Shown one piece after another: positions 9,216-20,779 of a stretch of DNA of 64,000 nt. The stretch is from Carya illinoinensis (lineage: Eukaryota; Streptophyta; Magnoliopsida; Fagales; Juglandaceae). The DNA lies in assembly GCF_018687715.1 (NCBI RefSeq), contig NC_056761.1:20328001-20392000 (forward strand), written 5' to 3'. Below the pieces are notes generated by a model. That model was not told the origin of the DNA, searched no databases, and saw only the letters and a list, made by a program, of their open reading frames with translations. Every line of letters begins with the position of its first letter. The first letter of the stretch is position 1. The position numbers and the translations under genes were made by a program.

Positions 9216-10631
9216 ATGGCAGAAGGCACACAAGGAGCGTTGAAGAACCAGCAGGAAGAGCTACATAAGCATCAGGATGTCCTCCAAAAGCAGCTGGATA
9301 CACATCAACAGGCTATTACGGGTATGTCTGAAAAGTTACAGCATGTTTCTGACATGCTTTGTTCTTTGGTTGAATCAGTACAAGTTAATCTTCATAGAGA
9401 AGGGGTTAATGAACCTAGAAGTCATGAAGATAGGACCATGCAGAGAAATTTTCGTTCGGATTTTCCAAGATTTGGTGGTAGTGATCCTGCTGGGTGGGTC
9501 TTTAAAGCAAATCAATACTTTGATTGCTATCAAACACCATTTCATCATAAATTGATGGTGGCATCTTTTCATATGGAAGGTGAGGCACTGGTTTGGTACC
9601 AAACTGCCTTGAATTCAGGGCAATTTAATTCTTGGGAGTCTTTGGTGGTTGCAATGCAGGTTCGATTTGGACCATCATCATATGATGATCCAATGGAAGT
9701 ATTAGCTAAGTTGAAACAGACAACTTCTGTGACTATGTATAAATCACAGTTTGATAACTTAGCAAATAGATTACAAGGCTTGTCTGAGAGACACCTACTT
9801 AGTTGCTTTGTGAGTGGGTTGAAAGATGAGATCAGATTGGGTATGAAAATGTTGAGTCCAGTCAATCTTGGTGCTGCTTATGGGTTAGCAAAAATCCAAG
9901 AAGAATACCTATTTGCTATCAAGAAACCATGGAGAGGGTTTTCAGTACCAACCGAGCCTGTGGTGGAAACTAATAAAGTGCACAGACCTCCTTTAGCAGT
10001 AAAGAAAGTTTTTTCTTCACAAATGGATGAGAAAAGGAAGAAAGGCCTTTGCTATCATTGTGAGGAAAAATGGAATCCTGCACATGTGTGTAAGACTCCT
10101 AGGGTGTACCTAATGCAAGTAGAAAATGTGGGGGATAAGGCCATAGAAGTAGTGGAGGTAATTAATGAACCTCCTATAACCAGTGAACAATTGGTGATAG
10201 ATGAGGGTGAAGCAGTGGAGGTGTCCATTCATGCAATTTCTAGGTGCTCTACTAGTAATGCCATGAAGTTACTGGGGAGGGTAGGAAGTTGTGTGGTGGA
10301 AATTTTGGTGGACTCGGGGAGTACACACAATTTTTTGGATCCATTAGTAGTACAAACTGCAAAACTGAAAGTCCATAAGGATTTGAAGTTACAAGTTAAA
10401 GTAGCTAATGGGGATAAGCTGATTAGTGGAGGAAGATGTGAGGAAGTCATAAAAGTTCAAGATTCCAAGTTTAGAATTCCTTTTCATGTTCTGACATTGG
10501 GAGGTTGTGATATGGTTTTGGGAGTTCAATGGCTCAAGACTTTAGGACCAATTTTCTGGGATTTTAATTCAATGTCTATGAGTTTTTCAGTGGGTAATTC
10601 AAAGATCACATTGAATGGGTTAAAATCTTAA
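9216..10631 (+). CDS. gag-protease part of the chromovirus polyprotein
   Basis: It encodes the structural capsid protein and the aspartic protease of the element. I choose the ATG at 9216; the frame is open from 9189 but there starts inside the primer site. The N-terminus is a glutamine-rich, coiled-coil-like stretch, followed by a retrotransposon gag domain (around FPRFGGSDPAGWVFKANQYF, then MEGEALVWYQ), a zinc knuckle CYHCEEKWNPAHVC (about 10050-10090), and a protease with the catalytic DSGST (about 10309-10323) followed by FLD, and later a DMVLGVQWL motif. The frame ends at a TAA (10629-10631), and the reverse transcriptase continues in the same frame just after it. Relatives normally have one continuous frame here, so I read the stop as a nonsense mutation; deliberate termination to raise the gag level is an alternative. 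Confidence 0.93.
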   Translation: MAEGTQGALKNQQEELHKHQDVLQKQLDTHQQAITGMSEKLQHVSDMLCSLVESVQVNLHREGVNEPRSHEDRTMQRNFRSDFPRFGGSDPAGWVFKANQYFDCYQTPFHHKLMVASFHMEGEALVWYQTALNSGQFNSWESLVVAMQVRFGPSSYDDPMEVLAKLKQTTSVTMYKSQFDNLANRLQGLSERHLLSCFVSGLKDEIRLGMKMLSPVNLGAAYGLAKIQEEYLFAIKKPWRGFSVPTEPVVETNKVHRPPLAVKKVFSSQMDEKRKKGLCYHCEEKWNPAHVCKTPRVYLMQVENVGDKAIEVVEVINEPPITSEQLVIDEGEAVEVSIHAISRCSTSNAMKLLGRVGSCVVEILVDSGSTHNFLDPLVVQTAKLKVHKDLKLQVKVANGDKLISGGRCEEVIKVQDSKFRIPFHVLTLGGCDMVLGVQWLKTLGPIFWDFNSMSMSFSVGNSKITLNGLKS

Positions 10632-11700
10632 GGAATAAGGGTGCATAATGGGGAGGGCAATCTCAAGTCTTCCTTGGTAAGGCAGCAAGGGTGGTTTTTG
10701 CAGTTAAGGGCTGAAGATCAAGGTGGGAAACCTGCCAATCAGGTGAAAGAAGTGGAGGAATTATTGCAAGAGTTCAAGGAAGTTTTTGCAGAACCTGTTG
10801 GTTTACCTCCTAACAGGTCATTTGATCATAGTATTCCTCTTAAGGAGCGTACGGGTCCTGTTTCTGTCAGACCTTATAGGTATCCTCATTATCAAAAAAA
10901 TGAGATTGAGAATATTGTGAGAGATTTGTTGAAAACTGGAGTGGTTAGACCCAGTCAGAGCCCTTTTTCATCACCAGTCTTGCTTGTTAAAAAATCAGAT
11001 GGATCATGGAGGATGTGTGTGGACTATCGAGCCTTAAATCAGGTAACAATCAAAGACAAATTCCCTATACCTGTCATTGATGAGTTACTTGATGAATTAT
11101 TTGGAGCATCAGTTTTTTCTAAACTGGATTTAAGGTCTGGATATCACCAAATTCGTGTAAAAGATGTGGACATTGAAAAAACAGCTTTTAGAACTCATGA
11201 AGGCCATTATGAGTTCTTAGTAATGCCTTTTGGCCTTACTAATGCCCCTGCAACCTTTCAAGGGTTAATGAATGATGTGTTTAAACCTTTTTTAAGAAGG
11301 TTTGTCTTGGTGTTCTTTGATGATATTCTCATCTACAGTAAGAATTTGAGAGATCATGTTTCACATCTCAGAGCTGTTTTACATGTGCTGAAGCAACATA
11401 CTTTATATGCAAAGATGTCTAAGTGTAGGTTTGCCATGCATGAAGTTGATTACTTGGGGCATATCATTTCTGCTGAAGGTGTTAAAGCTGATTCTTCTAA
11501 GCTTGTTTCTATGGTGGAATGGCCTATTCCGAAATCATTAAAAGCCTTGAGAGGATTTCTGGGCCTCACTGGCTATTACAGAAAATTTATCGAGGATTAT
11601 GGCTCTATTGCTGCCCCTTTAATAGTTTTATTGAAAAAGAATTGTTTCCATTGGTCTGAGGAGGCATTTCAGGCATTTAAGAAATTGAAGAAGCTGTTAC
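10632..11700 (+). pseudogene. Reverse transcriptase part of the chromovirus pol
   Basis: It copies the element's RNA into DNA. After the in-frame TAA the frame continues through the RT fingers and palm: [78 protein letters not shown], and the catalytic FFDDILIYS (the usual YxDD box with F) at about 11310-11340. The connection domain follows ([26 protein letters not shown]). No ATG lies at the start; the first in-frame near-start is a GTG at 10641. The reading frame is lost near 11700, shortly before RNase H, apparently by a single-base change. Confidence 0.93.
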
Positions 11701-12580
11701 AAGTCCACCAGTACTTCGATTGCCTGATTTCTCTAAAAGCTTCACTATTGAATGTGATGCTTCTGGTATTGGATTGGGGGCTGTACTCATGCAGGAGGGT
11801 CAGCCTATTGCTTTTTATAGCAAGGCATTAAAAGGTAAGGCATTGCTTTTATCAACCTATGAGAAAGAGCTACTAGCTCTTGTTTCTGCTGTAGCTAAAT
11901 GGAGGCCTTATCTGTTAGGGGGAGTTTTTCAAGTTAAGACTGATCAGCAGGCTCTTAAGTACTTATTGGAGCAATGGGTAGGTACAGAAACTCAACAGAA
12001 GTGGTTATCTAAGCTAATAGGCTATGATTTTACCATTGATTACAAGAGGGGAAAGGAAAATCAAGTAGCTGATGCTCTTTCCAGGAAGTCTGAAGAGCAG
12101 ACAGCCACTTTAGCACTCATTACCTTTCCTACTTCTCTTTGGATAGAAGAGTTGAAACAAAGCTGTCAGCTTTGTTCCCCCATTCGAGAAATTTATGAGA
12201 AGTTGCAACATCGATCTGAGGGTCCAAAACATTTCACCTTACAGCAGGGCTTGCTGTTAAGAAAAGGGAAGATTGTGGTGGTTTCAGATTCAGCATTCAA
12301 GACTAAGGTCTTGTATTACATTCACAATAGCCCACAAGCTGGTCATATGGGTTATCACAAGACATTACACAGGGCTAAACAAGATTTTTATTGGAAGGGG
12401 ATGCACAAAGATGTTAAGACCTTTGTCAAAGAATGTGAAATTTGTCAAGCATGCAAGCATGAAACTTTGCATCCAGCTGGACTTTTGCAGCCATTACCTG
12501 TACCATCTTCACCATGGGCAGATATTTCCATGGATTTTATTGAAGGATTACCTTCTTCAGATGGCTATACTGTCATTTTA
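11701..12580 (+). pseudogene. RNase H and N-terminal integrase part of pol
   Basis: It continues pol in the second frame. RNase H is shown by [35 protein letters not shown] and KTDQQALKYLLEQ; the end of the domain carries NQVADALSR. After a linker comes the integrase zinc-binding domain, HNSPQAGHMGYHK followed by CEICQACK (H2C2), then the first catalytic aspartate in SMDFIEGLP (about 12529-12555). The frame breaks near 12580 just before the VDRFTK motif, by an apparent one-base change. The upstream RT is in a different frame, so this piece cannot be made by simple translation. Confidence 0.92.
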
Positions 12581-13572
12581 CTGTGGTGGACAGATTCACC
12601 AAGTTTGGACATTTCTTTTCTTTGGCACACCCTTATTCAGCAAGTAAAGTGGCTCAGGTTTTTTTTTCTGGGGTCTTCAAGCTCCATGGCTTGCCAAAAT
12701 CCATTGTGTCAGATAGAGATGCTATCTTTACCAGTAATTTTTGGAAAGAATTATTTAGATTGCAAGGCACTTCTCTCAATTTCAGTTCTGCTTATCATCC
12801 ACAGTCTGATGGGCAAACTGAAGCTTTGAATAAGGTTGTTGAAGGTTATCTCAGGTGCTATACAAGTGACAAACCTAAGGAATGGAACCTGTGGCTTCCT
12901 TTGGCTGAATGGTGTTATAACACCACTTGTCACTCTTCAATTAAAATTTGCCCTTTTGAAGCGTTGTATGGATATGTACCTCCCAGATTAGTTTCTTATG
13001 TAGCAGGAACTTCTGTCAATCCTGCAGTAGATCAGCAACTAAGATCCAGAGAACAGCTTTGGGTGATGTTGAGGGAGAATATATTGAAGGCTCAAAATAG
13101 AATGAAGGATTTTGCAGATAGAAGAAGAACTGAAAGGGAATTTCAAGTGGGGGATTGGGTGTTTCTCATACTACAGCCATATAGACAGAAAACTGTAGCC
13201 TTACGCCATAATCTTAAGTTGGCTCCAAGGTTCTTTGGACCTTTTAAAATTTTGGAGAGGATTGGGACAGTGGCCTATAGGCTTGAATTGCCTTCTTCTA
13301 CAAAGATCCATCCTGTGATACATGTCTCTTGCTTGAAGAAAAAGCTTAGCCAGAATGTTATACCATTGCCTACACTACCACCTGTGGACTCTCAGGGGCA
13401 AGTTCAACCTGAACCTGAGTTGATTTTGCAAAGGAGGATGAAGAAAATCAAGAACAATGTTGTGACTGAAGTCTTGGTGAAATGGTTAGGAGCTGCTGCA
13501 GAAGATAGCACTTGGGAACTTTTGTGGAAGTTACGTGATCAGTACCCACACCTTGTGGGCAAGGTCCATTGA
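12581..13572 (+). pseudogene. Integrase core and chromodomain part of pol
   Basis: It joins element DNA to the genome. The integrase core continues with VDRFTKFGHF, the second catalytic aspartate in SDRDAIFTSNFW and the glutamate in SAYHPQSDGQTEALNK, then LPLAEWCYNT. The C-terminal domain has VGDWVFL and LAPRFFGPFKI. The last 60 or so residues, beginning PELILQRR and including EVLVKWLG and EDSTWE, form a chromodomain, the part that guides chromoviruses to marked chromatin. It ends at a TGA (13570-13572), 40 bases before the polypurine tract. It is in frame with neither upstream neighbour. Confidence 0.93.
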
Positions 13573-13612
13573 GAGGGAGGAGTGTCAAGTTCTTGAGGAC
13601 AAGAACATTGTT

Positions 13613-13625
13613 AAGGGGAAGGGAA
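13613..13625 (+). other. Polypurine tract of the chromovirus
   Basis: AAGGGGAAGGGAA directly precedes the TG of the 3' LTR and is the expected plus-strand primer. Confidence 0.9.
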
Positions 13626-13975
13626 TGTAAAGGGCTGAAACTATGCGTTTAAGTAAAGGAAGGATTATGTCATGTGGAGTGAAACGGTGAGTATTGGGTA
13701 AGTGATACGGGGAGTTTTAATAACTGTAATAACAGCCTAAGAATATTGTAAACGATAACGTTTTACTTCTGTAAAACGTGTATAAGAACCAAAGCAACCT
13801 GTAAGCAAATTCATTCAGAAAGTTTAATAGAAAGGCAGTTTTGGAGGTTGGGAGCTCCTCGAAAGCTTCTTCCAAGAATCAAGAAAGTGATTCTTGGGTT
13901 TTCTTTTCATCTCATTCCAGTTTGTGTTGTGATCTTGTGTGTAGTATTTGGGTAAACTATAGAATACCCATTACA
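13626..13975 (+). repeat. 3' LTR of the chromovirus
   Basis: 350 bp, same ends as the 5' LTR, followed by the right target duplication TGTTA (13976-13980). Confidence 0.96.
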
Positions 13976-13980
13976 TGTTA

Positions 13981-14290
13981 TCTTTTGTAAACTTGAAATC
14001 AGAAATATTGCTTGTTAATAGAACAAAGGTAGGAAATGCAATTTTACTTATGATTCTAATATTAATAAAAGCTGTGATTACCAAGAGAAAATGAAAATAA
14101 AATCTGTTAAATCAATTTCAAACCATGGGAAAAGTCGCGTATGACTGATTAAAAACTTTAAAAAGTTTTAAAGATACTTAAGAATCAAATTGGGCAGAAA
14201 GAAAAATGAATAAGTCGTAGTTAGAATATTTAAGGTTGTGAGGAATCAAATTAGGCAAAAAGAAAAATAAATAAGTTGTAGTTAGAATAT
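13981..14290. repeat. Non-coding stretch with a 61-bp tandem duplication
   Basis: AATCAAATTGGGCAGAAAG starts at 14183 and recurs as a near copy at 14244; the two 61-bp units end in TTTAAGGTTG. The rest of the stretch is AT-rich without a gene. Confidence 0.7.
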
Positions 14291-14575
14291 TTAAGGTTGC
14301 GTTAGGGTGTAGAGAATATATGAGACTATCTTAGATATTTTTGTACGGATGAGAATACTCGTCATCCCAAACACAATTGATGGGACCCACAATTTTTTTA
14401 ACTTCTAATAAAAAAATTTAAAAATATCTCAACTAACTTCATAAATCAAAACGCGCTATTATTCACAATTTCAATGGGACCTATACTCTTGCACAAAATC
14501 TACTTAAACATCTTAACTCACTATTATTTATAGATATTCTGAGGTACTTTTAGCATCTAAATGGAGGCTTAGATC
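14291..14575. repeat. Possible MITE-like AT-rich element
   Basis: The stretch starts GCGTTAGGGTGTAGAG and ends near AAATGGAGGCTTAG. It holds GGGACCCA (about 14374) and GGGACCTA (about 14478), ATCTCAACTAAC and ATCTTAACTCAC, the loose symmetry seen in short hAT-type MITEs of woody plants. I could not establish clean terminal inverted repeats or a target duplication. Confidence 0.3.
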
Positions 14576-15266
14576 ATGATAACCCAATCCAAAGAAAAGG
14601 GCAAAACCCACCCAAAAATAAAAAATAAAAAAAATAAAAACAAAAAAGAGGAAAAGGGTTCCAAAACGACATCATTGTATACAAGTCCTACAATTCTCTT
14701 ATTTTCTTCTTCCTCATCTACTAATGTGCAGAACCTTTGCCCTCTCCCTCCCGAGCATTTTTCTCTCTCTCCGTCCTCACATCACACATTGTTCATCAAG
14801 CCCCTCTCTGCCTTGTCTGTTGCAGGTCGTTTCCTTCCCACCATCTCTCTCCACCCATCTATCTCTCTCATTTTCTCTCTCCATCTCTCACCCACCACTC
14901 TTTCTCTCTCAAACCAGTTGTTCTCCCTCATTCTGTATGTCTTTCTATCTCTCTCTCTTACAATGCCACCGCGCCGCAATGGCCAACTCCTCCACAAACT
15001 ATTGTCGCCTTGGCTCTTGTGCCACAAAGCACTACTGCACTAAGCCCTCATCCCCCCGCTCACCTTGTCTCGTAGTTAACTTTTCCTGATTCGTCTCTCT
15101 CCCCCTTGTCTGCCTCTCTCTCTCTCTCCTTTTGATTACTCTCTCTCCCCCCGCATCTCTCTCTCTCTCTCTCTCCCACCCACAAACTCTCTTTCAGTCT
15201 CTCTCTACTCCATCACAATGCTAGCGGCATGGTCCACCGTGTCTTCATCTTACCACTAAGTACCAC
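14576..15266 (+). other. Pyrimidine-rich stretch, host flank of the Athila-like element
   Basis: An A-rich start is followed by long CT tracts (14755-15200). The overlapping serine/proline-rich frames here come from the CT bias and I reject them as genes. The sequence could be a gene leader or part of a repeat. It resumes at 29661 beyond the large insertion: AAGTACCAC is at 15258-15266 and 29661-29669. Confidence 0.5.
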
Positions 15267-16617
15267 TAATTACACCTAAAAAATAACGCGGTAGTTGTAG
15301 CATAGCTTTGGAGTGACGATTTTACAGGGAGACAAATTCAAAGAATAGCAAAACAAAAAAACAAAAAATCTAAAGAAAAGTATTAAATGATTAATAGAGA
15401 ACAAAAATTAATTTTAAATATAAATTAAAGTAAAGCAAAGTTACTAACGAAAAAAATACTCAAATTTGACGAACAGTAGAGCTTAGGGAATCCCTTGCAC
15501 AAATCTGGTATTTTAATTATTCTTAATTCATTAAAGAACTCAATTGGGAACTTAATTCTCGAAATTTCCAATTTGAAGGTATAGATTTATAAACCAAAAT
15601 TAAATCAAATGTAACCCTTTGAAAAATCATTCACCAATTTTAAAATACATAAATTATTATCCTTATTAAAAAACTCAACGACAACAATATACTTAGGAAG
15701 CGATATTACAGCAAAAAGTTAAATCAATATATATAAATAATTGATCCAAACATAATCAAAGAACTAATTCATTCAATATAAAAAGCATGATTGAATCCAC
15801 AAACATAATAAATTCTATGATTATTCGGAGAAGAAAACATCAATAATGAATTGAGAATGATAAAACAAAAGAGTTTTAGTAATTGAAAATCCAATATATA
15901 AATTAAAAATACAATCTAATATGTAAGTCCATCCCTATCCCTACTTGAGAATTTAGTTACCCATAAATATAATGGACAACAAAAGTCTCAAGAGAACAAT
16001 GAAGCAAACAGTGGCCATGGAAGTGATTTTCTCATCTCTTCAAATCTGCATCTTGTACGTCTCATCCCCTTCTATTTCATGCTAATGATATGCTTATATA
16101 GGGTATGAAAGAAATCCTAATGTCTTCATAATTCCCGCATAAACAAAATCGCCTAAATTTTGGAACTCATCTTGATAGCCACGTACATGCTGCAGGAGTT
16201 CAAATTTGGAAATCCTTATTAGAGACACATTTGTAGACCTTTAAGATAGCTTTCCAATGCATCATGAATCACAACAATTAGATATGTAAGGGAAAGTTAT
16301 TATTAAAATATTAAAATATGTCCAGGTTATCTCTTAGCGAATTTCAAACTTGGACTTTTTGCAGTTTCCTTTTGTGATATTTTTCTTTTCGTTTTTTTTT
16401 TTAATCCAAATTGCTCTCAAATCCCATGAAAGCCCTCATTTGAATTTGACTGGATTTTGACTTGCTCTTTTATAAACATAAAAATCTGCTTAAGAATATC
16501 CCAAAGTAAATAGAAATTTAATCCAAGAATACGCATTAATTTCTATTAATTCTATTCATATTTTAGCATTTTAATCTAATAATAGGGTATTTAGAGTGCA
16601 CTTTCGTGCACTCATCA
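15267..16617 (-). repeat. 3' LTR of the Athila-like element
   Basis: It aligns along its length with 28403-29659: AACGCGGTAGTTGTAGCA (15284) with AACGGAGTAGTTGTAGCA (28420), ATTATTCTTAATTCATT, GTAACCCTTTGAAAAATCAT, TTATATAGGGTA, and TAATAGGGTATTTAGAG near the right end. In minus orientation it starts TGATGAGTGCACGAAAG. Its last bases have mutated from the expected TAATCA to TAATTA. The two LTRs differ in length by about 95 bases. Confidence 0.85.
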
Positions 16618-16630
16618 CTCCCCCAAACTT
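16618..16630 (-). other. Polypurine tract of the Athila-like element
   Basis: On the minus strand AAGTTTGGGGGAG directly precedes the TGATGAG start of the 3' LTR. Confidence 0.8.
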
Positions 16631-18048
16631 TCTCATTGCTAGTTCCTAACAATTCTCATGCCAAAACAACGAAAGAGACCAAAAAGAGACCAAAGAAAAT
16701 CAGAAATAACCAAGGCACACTTTCCAGATTCACTTGTCAAAGCAATATTAGGATTTCAATAATTCTATCACAAGCAATCCACCTATAGCAATCCATAGAA
16801 TGTGTGTGTTCCAAACTATATCCATCTAACCAGAGGCCATGACACATGCAACATCAAGAACATCTCAAGCAAAAGTTTCAACTCCATAACTCACGGGTAT
16901 AAAAGTATTTTGTGTAAGGATTCTCTCTATGGAGTTGAAAATGTGCGTATACAACTCTCATGGGGAATTAACAATTATATACAAGTAACAAGCAAACATT
17001 AATCTTATAATAGGAACACTAACAAATGAGATTACCACAACTCTTTCCAACAGCTTACTTAGGATTAGAACAATCAACATAAAAGGTTGTAACATGGTTT
17101 GGGTTAGGGGCTATATGAAAAAAGAAAAAGATGAAAATGATTCAAAAACTTCCAAGTATAAACAAATGGAATTTTATTAAATATCTCAGTAGACCACACT
17201 TCTCACTTGATATACTCTCAAACTTTTCAAATCGTCGAATAATAATGTTTTTCCGTCTCCTTCTTCAAACCTTGACTTTTTCTTTTTTCTTTTCTCTCTC
17301 TCTCTCTTTTTTTTTTTTGAAGCTCACTTAATTGAACACTTTGCAACTTCTACTCTTTTCCTTTCTTCTTCTTCTTTTTTTTTTTTTTTTTTTTAATTCA
17401 AAATGATAAAACAAAAGAAAGAAAATGCAAATTCCACATCTTGTATACTATTGGAAGTAAAAAGGGTAGAAAAATTAGTGTATAGGTTATACTCTAATGT
17501 GGAGAGGCATATATGATGCGGGTATATAAAAAGAAAAAGCTATATGTGTTTATTGGCTCAAAGTTGGCTACTAGGGGTCAAGTATATCCACTATCGTACC
17601 ACAAACCATGTAATGATATTCTCAAAAGAAGTGCCTAATTCAATAGATCAATGAACGCTTATTACAATTTACTGCATTTGTACGCTCTTAATCCTCTCTA
17701 AAACCCACAAGAATACTTAAACAAAAGAGTTCTCTAGCTACATGTGTTAATTCACCATCTTACCACAAAGCTTGGATCAGTGCATTAGGGGTTCTGTTAA
17801 TGCTTTAGTATAAAATGATAATGGTGGATTTGGTGAATTCATGAAAATAGCTATGAATAAGAATGAGTACACATGTGAAAATGATGCACATGTGATGCAA
17901 AAAATTGACACATTAAAATATGCCACAGAAATCCAAAAAGCATTTTAAATACTGAATTTGCACCACCATCCCCAACTCAAATGAAACATTGTCCTCAATG
18001 TTTAAGAATAAAAATTGAATGGAGAGTAAATAAAAAGAGTAGATTACA
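16631..18048 (-). mobile_element. 3' non-coding internal region of the Athila-like element
   Basis: There is no coding between the polypurine tract and the nested element. It holds a CT/T tract (17271-17320, 17360-17393). On the minus strand near 17965-18003 lies CATTGAGGACAATGTTTCAT, followed by GTTGGGGATGGTGG, a motif that recurs downstream of pol in Athila-type elements. The internal sequence resumes at 25289. The short frames listed by composition in 16606-17331 are not genes. Confidence 0.7.
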
Positions 18049-20085
18049 TGTGATGCCCCCAACTCCCACGTACAGACATGTGGAAATCGAGGCGTCGGGA
18101 TGATGACAACACGGGTCACACATCCCATCCCTAAGTGCCAAGTGTGTGTACATACAACAAGTGTACAATAAAATCACGCAGTGGACAATAACAGTCTTAT
18201 AACAAAGTACCAGAATTTTTGTTTAAATACAAACTCGTTTAAAGTACACATAATAAAATATTACAAGTCTCAAATATCGTTTTAAACCAAATTACAAGAC
18301 ATACAAACTAGTAGAGATAACTTATAACATAAAGGACTCCAAGTCAATAATCTGGCGGAGCCACCTCCTCGGGCTCAGCCTTCTCCTCCTCAACCTCTGC
18401 ATCAAAATCTACGGTACCAAAAATGGTGTCGCAGGTAAGTAATAATCCAAGCGCCACAAAATAAAATATATTAAACTCAACAATATACATGAAAAGATGC
18501 CAAATGCACATATCCCATAAATCCACATTTTTCCACGTACGCCAAAATCTCATTTTAGCCCAAAACATATCATTTAAAACAAGTCCTTGCCATTATCCCA
18601 GATAATGGTCCAAACCAAGAAAACCAACATTTTCCCAGAAAATGGATCACAATAAACTCAAATAAAATCTCGTCATTTTTCCAGAAAATAGCCCATATCC
18701 AATATCCAAAACCAGATCCAATTTAATACATGCACCATGATCTCCCTAAGGATCATCTGCACACTCTGGCTCCTGTGCCACATCGCAGGTAACGACTACG
18801 CATGTGACACCTAAATGAGCAATGCCCAGTCGTCGCCCAGTGACAATCCAGGGGATGTCACTCAGTATTATCCACTCCTGATTGACCAGAGGAGCTCTAC
18901 CGAGATAATACGCCATCCCGGCTTGGGGTCGTGATACACACGCACCCAAAAATCCATTTACACAGATAAAACCAATTTTCCTCAATTTGGTACATGCACA
19001 TATATGCACCATGCAATGCACACTTCAAGACACAATTTATCCATCAAAACTCAACATCAACAATAACCAAACAACTCTGTCCTCAAATCCATCCTACCCC
19101 CGACTCCTCAGACTCAGTCCGGAATAACCAACCATTCAATGAATTTATTGTACAAGCAATAATATATTTAAATCTAAAATAGAGTTTGAAAAATACTTAC
19201 AGCGCTATATAATAATTTTTGAAGGATCAATGAGCTGAAAAGAGCGAAGAAAAAGCAACGTAACAGTGTAAAAACACTGTGGCCGTGGGTTGTAAAATAC
19301 CCACTTTTGAATGGGGACAATCCAAGGCTTGGGATTGATAGAGAATGACTTAGAGGTATTTATGAAGTTAGTGGAAGTGAGGGTTGGCTGTGGGTGGCAG
19401 AGAAAACGGCGGTGGAAGTGGAAAATGGCGAAAATGAAGTTAAGCTCGTGGGGGCTGCTCCGGCTGCAGATCGGAGCTGGAAATGGGTGGTTTAGGATGG
19501 CAGGAGGTCGATGATGAAGCTGTGAAATGATGGTGCTTGGAGGTAGAACGACGGCGGCGGAACGGCTCAAAAATCGTGTGGATTGGTGAGGCTCACGGCG
19601 GCTAACAGTAGCGCGGGAGGGGCTGGAAATTCGTGGGGTTGTGCGCCTGCTGGGTGGGGGACTGAATGGTGGGGGTGGTGATGGCCACGCCAGCGAGCAG
19701 TGGCTACCTAGGCAGCTGAAGCAAACAGCGGGAGGGAAGAGAGAGAGAGAGAGTACGTGGGAAGAGAGAAAACCGAAAGGAAAAAAAAGAAAGAAAAAGA
19801 AATGAGAAAAAGAAAAGATGGGAAAAAGAAATGAGGTCCAGTCCTCACCTCTAGAGTCCAGAAACTGATCTGACGAAAACAACTTTAAAAGCTATAAAAC
19901 GAATAAAATAATTTAAACATCAATTTAAACTCAAAATGATAATTAATATGAGAAAGCTCTACAAAATAATTTTCACAGCTAAATAAGTTCAATTAAAATA
20001 CGATAATTTAAAATAAAAGAACCAATATTTTAATTAAATTAAAATACTCCTTCAGTAAAAATACATGTAAAAAGGGAGTATCACA
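18049..20085 (-). repeat. 3' LTR of E2
   Basis: 2037 bp. It is about 190 bp shorter than its partner; part of the shortfall lies where the partner has the extra block 23829-23945. In minus orientation it begins TGTGATACTCCC and ends GGGGGCATCACA. Confidence 0.87.
18344..18415 (-). other. Short acidic reading frame in the E2 3' LTR
   Basis: Reads TVDFDAEVEEEKAEPEE and continues to VAPPDY and a stop. It is the longest-open of the five copies here (open back to an ATG at 18568). Confidence 0.4.
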
Positions 20086-20122
20086 TCCTCCCCCCTTAAA
20101 ATAAATTTCGTCCTTGAAATTT
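20086..20122 (-). other. Polypurine tract and pol-end remnant of E2
   Basis: On the minus strand the sequence reads as NFKDEIYFKGG and runs into the purine tract TTTAAGGGGGGAGGA, directly before the LTR start TGTGATAC. This arrangement, the polyprotein's last residues overlapping the tract, is characteristic of Tekay-type and related chromoviruses. Confidence 0.75.
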
Positions 20123-20779
20123 GTAAGGTCAAACATCACAGGATACAAGATACAACTCATAACACATTTGGGAGAAATACCATCATTAACCCCAAAACAA
20201 TTAATGATATTTCTCTCTCTTGCCTACTCCTATAGGCAATTCCATCATACCAGCACTATTCTCCAAATGACCATCACTTCTAGTACTCGTAAGGCAACTA
20301 TGTAATCCGAAATCTCCAATTCCACAAAAACCTTAATACAACACCCAAAAAACTCCAATGGTTATTATCTTCGTGCCATAAATTGTGTTAATCTCAATCA
20401 ACTCTCATGCTAAATGAAAACTTCCAAACCTCTATTGTATTCCACAAGTTGGTAACCTATTAGTCACTTCTGAAGTAAACCATCAATAAGCATAAATTGC
20501 ACAACCAATGATTAATCTTCCATTAAAATTTTGAATCATTACTAATTCCTCAAAATCAGCACAAAATTTGAATACCTAATTATCTAAAAAAAAAATCATG
20601 CTCCCTTGCGCACTCTGATAACTCGCCAAAATACAAAAAAGACTATGTCCTCATAAATCAACAATACAAGCTAACTCAACACCTGAAAACAAGAAAATCA
20701 TTTGCCACACTTGAATAGAAAATAATATACCTCCAAAAGCCATGAATTATTACTCACTCTTCATTTGGCTCTTGCTACC

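Larger units (their letters stand above)
8838..13975 (+). mobile_element. Complete Ty3/gypsy chromovirus (Reina-like), recently inserted, coding region broken
   Basis: It is a 5138-bp element with two 350-bp LTRs, a methionine-tRNA-type primer site, gag, protease, reverse transcriptase, RNase H, integrase, a C-terminal chromodomain, a polypurine tract and a perfect TGTTA duplication (8833-8837 and 13976-13980). The LTRs differ at only five positions, all transitions. Short LTRs, overall length near 5 kb and a chromodomain fit the Reina group of plant chromoviruses, though a Tekay relative is not excluded. The polyprotein is interrupted by a TAA at 10629 and by frame changes near 11700 and 12580, so this copy cannot make a full product. 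Confidence 0.96.

Noticed and set aside
9053..9268. 71-codon frame starting inside the 5' LTR
   Set aside because: It overlaps the LTR, the primer site and the gag start in another frame; the gag frame carries the family motifs.
14576..15089. Three overlapping serine/leucine-rich frames
   Set aside because: All three frames of the same strand are open because of CT repeats; no conserved motif in any.
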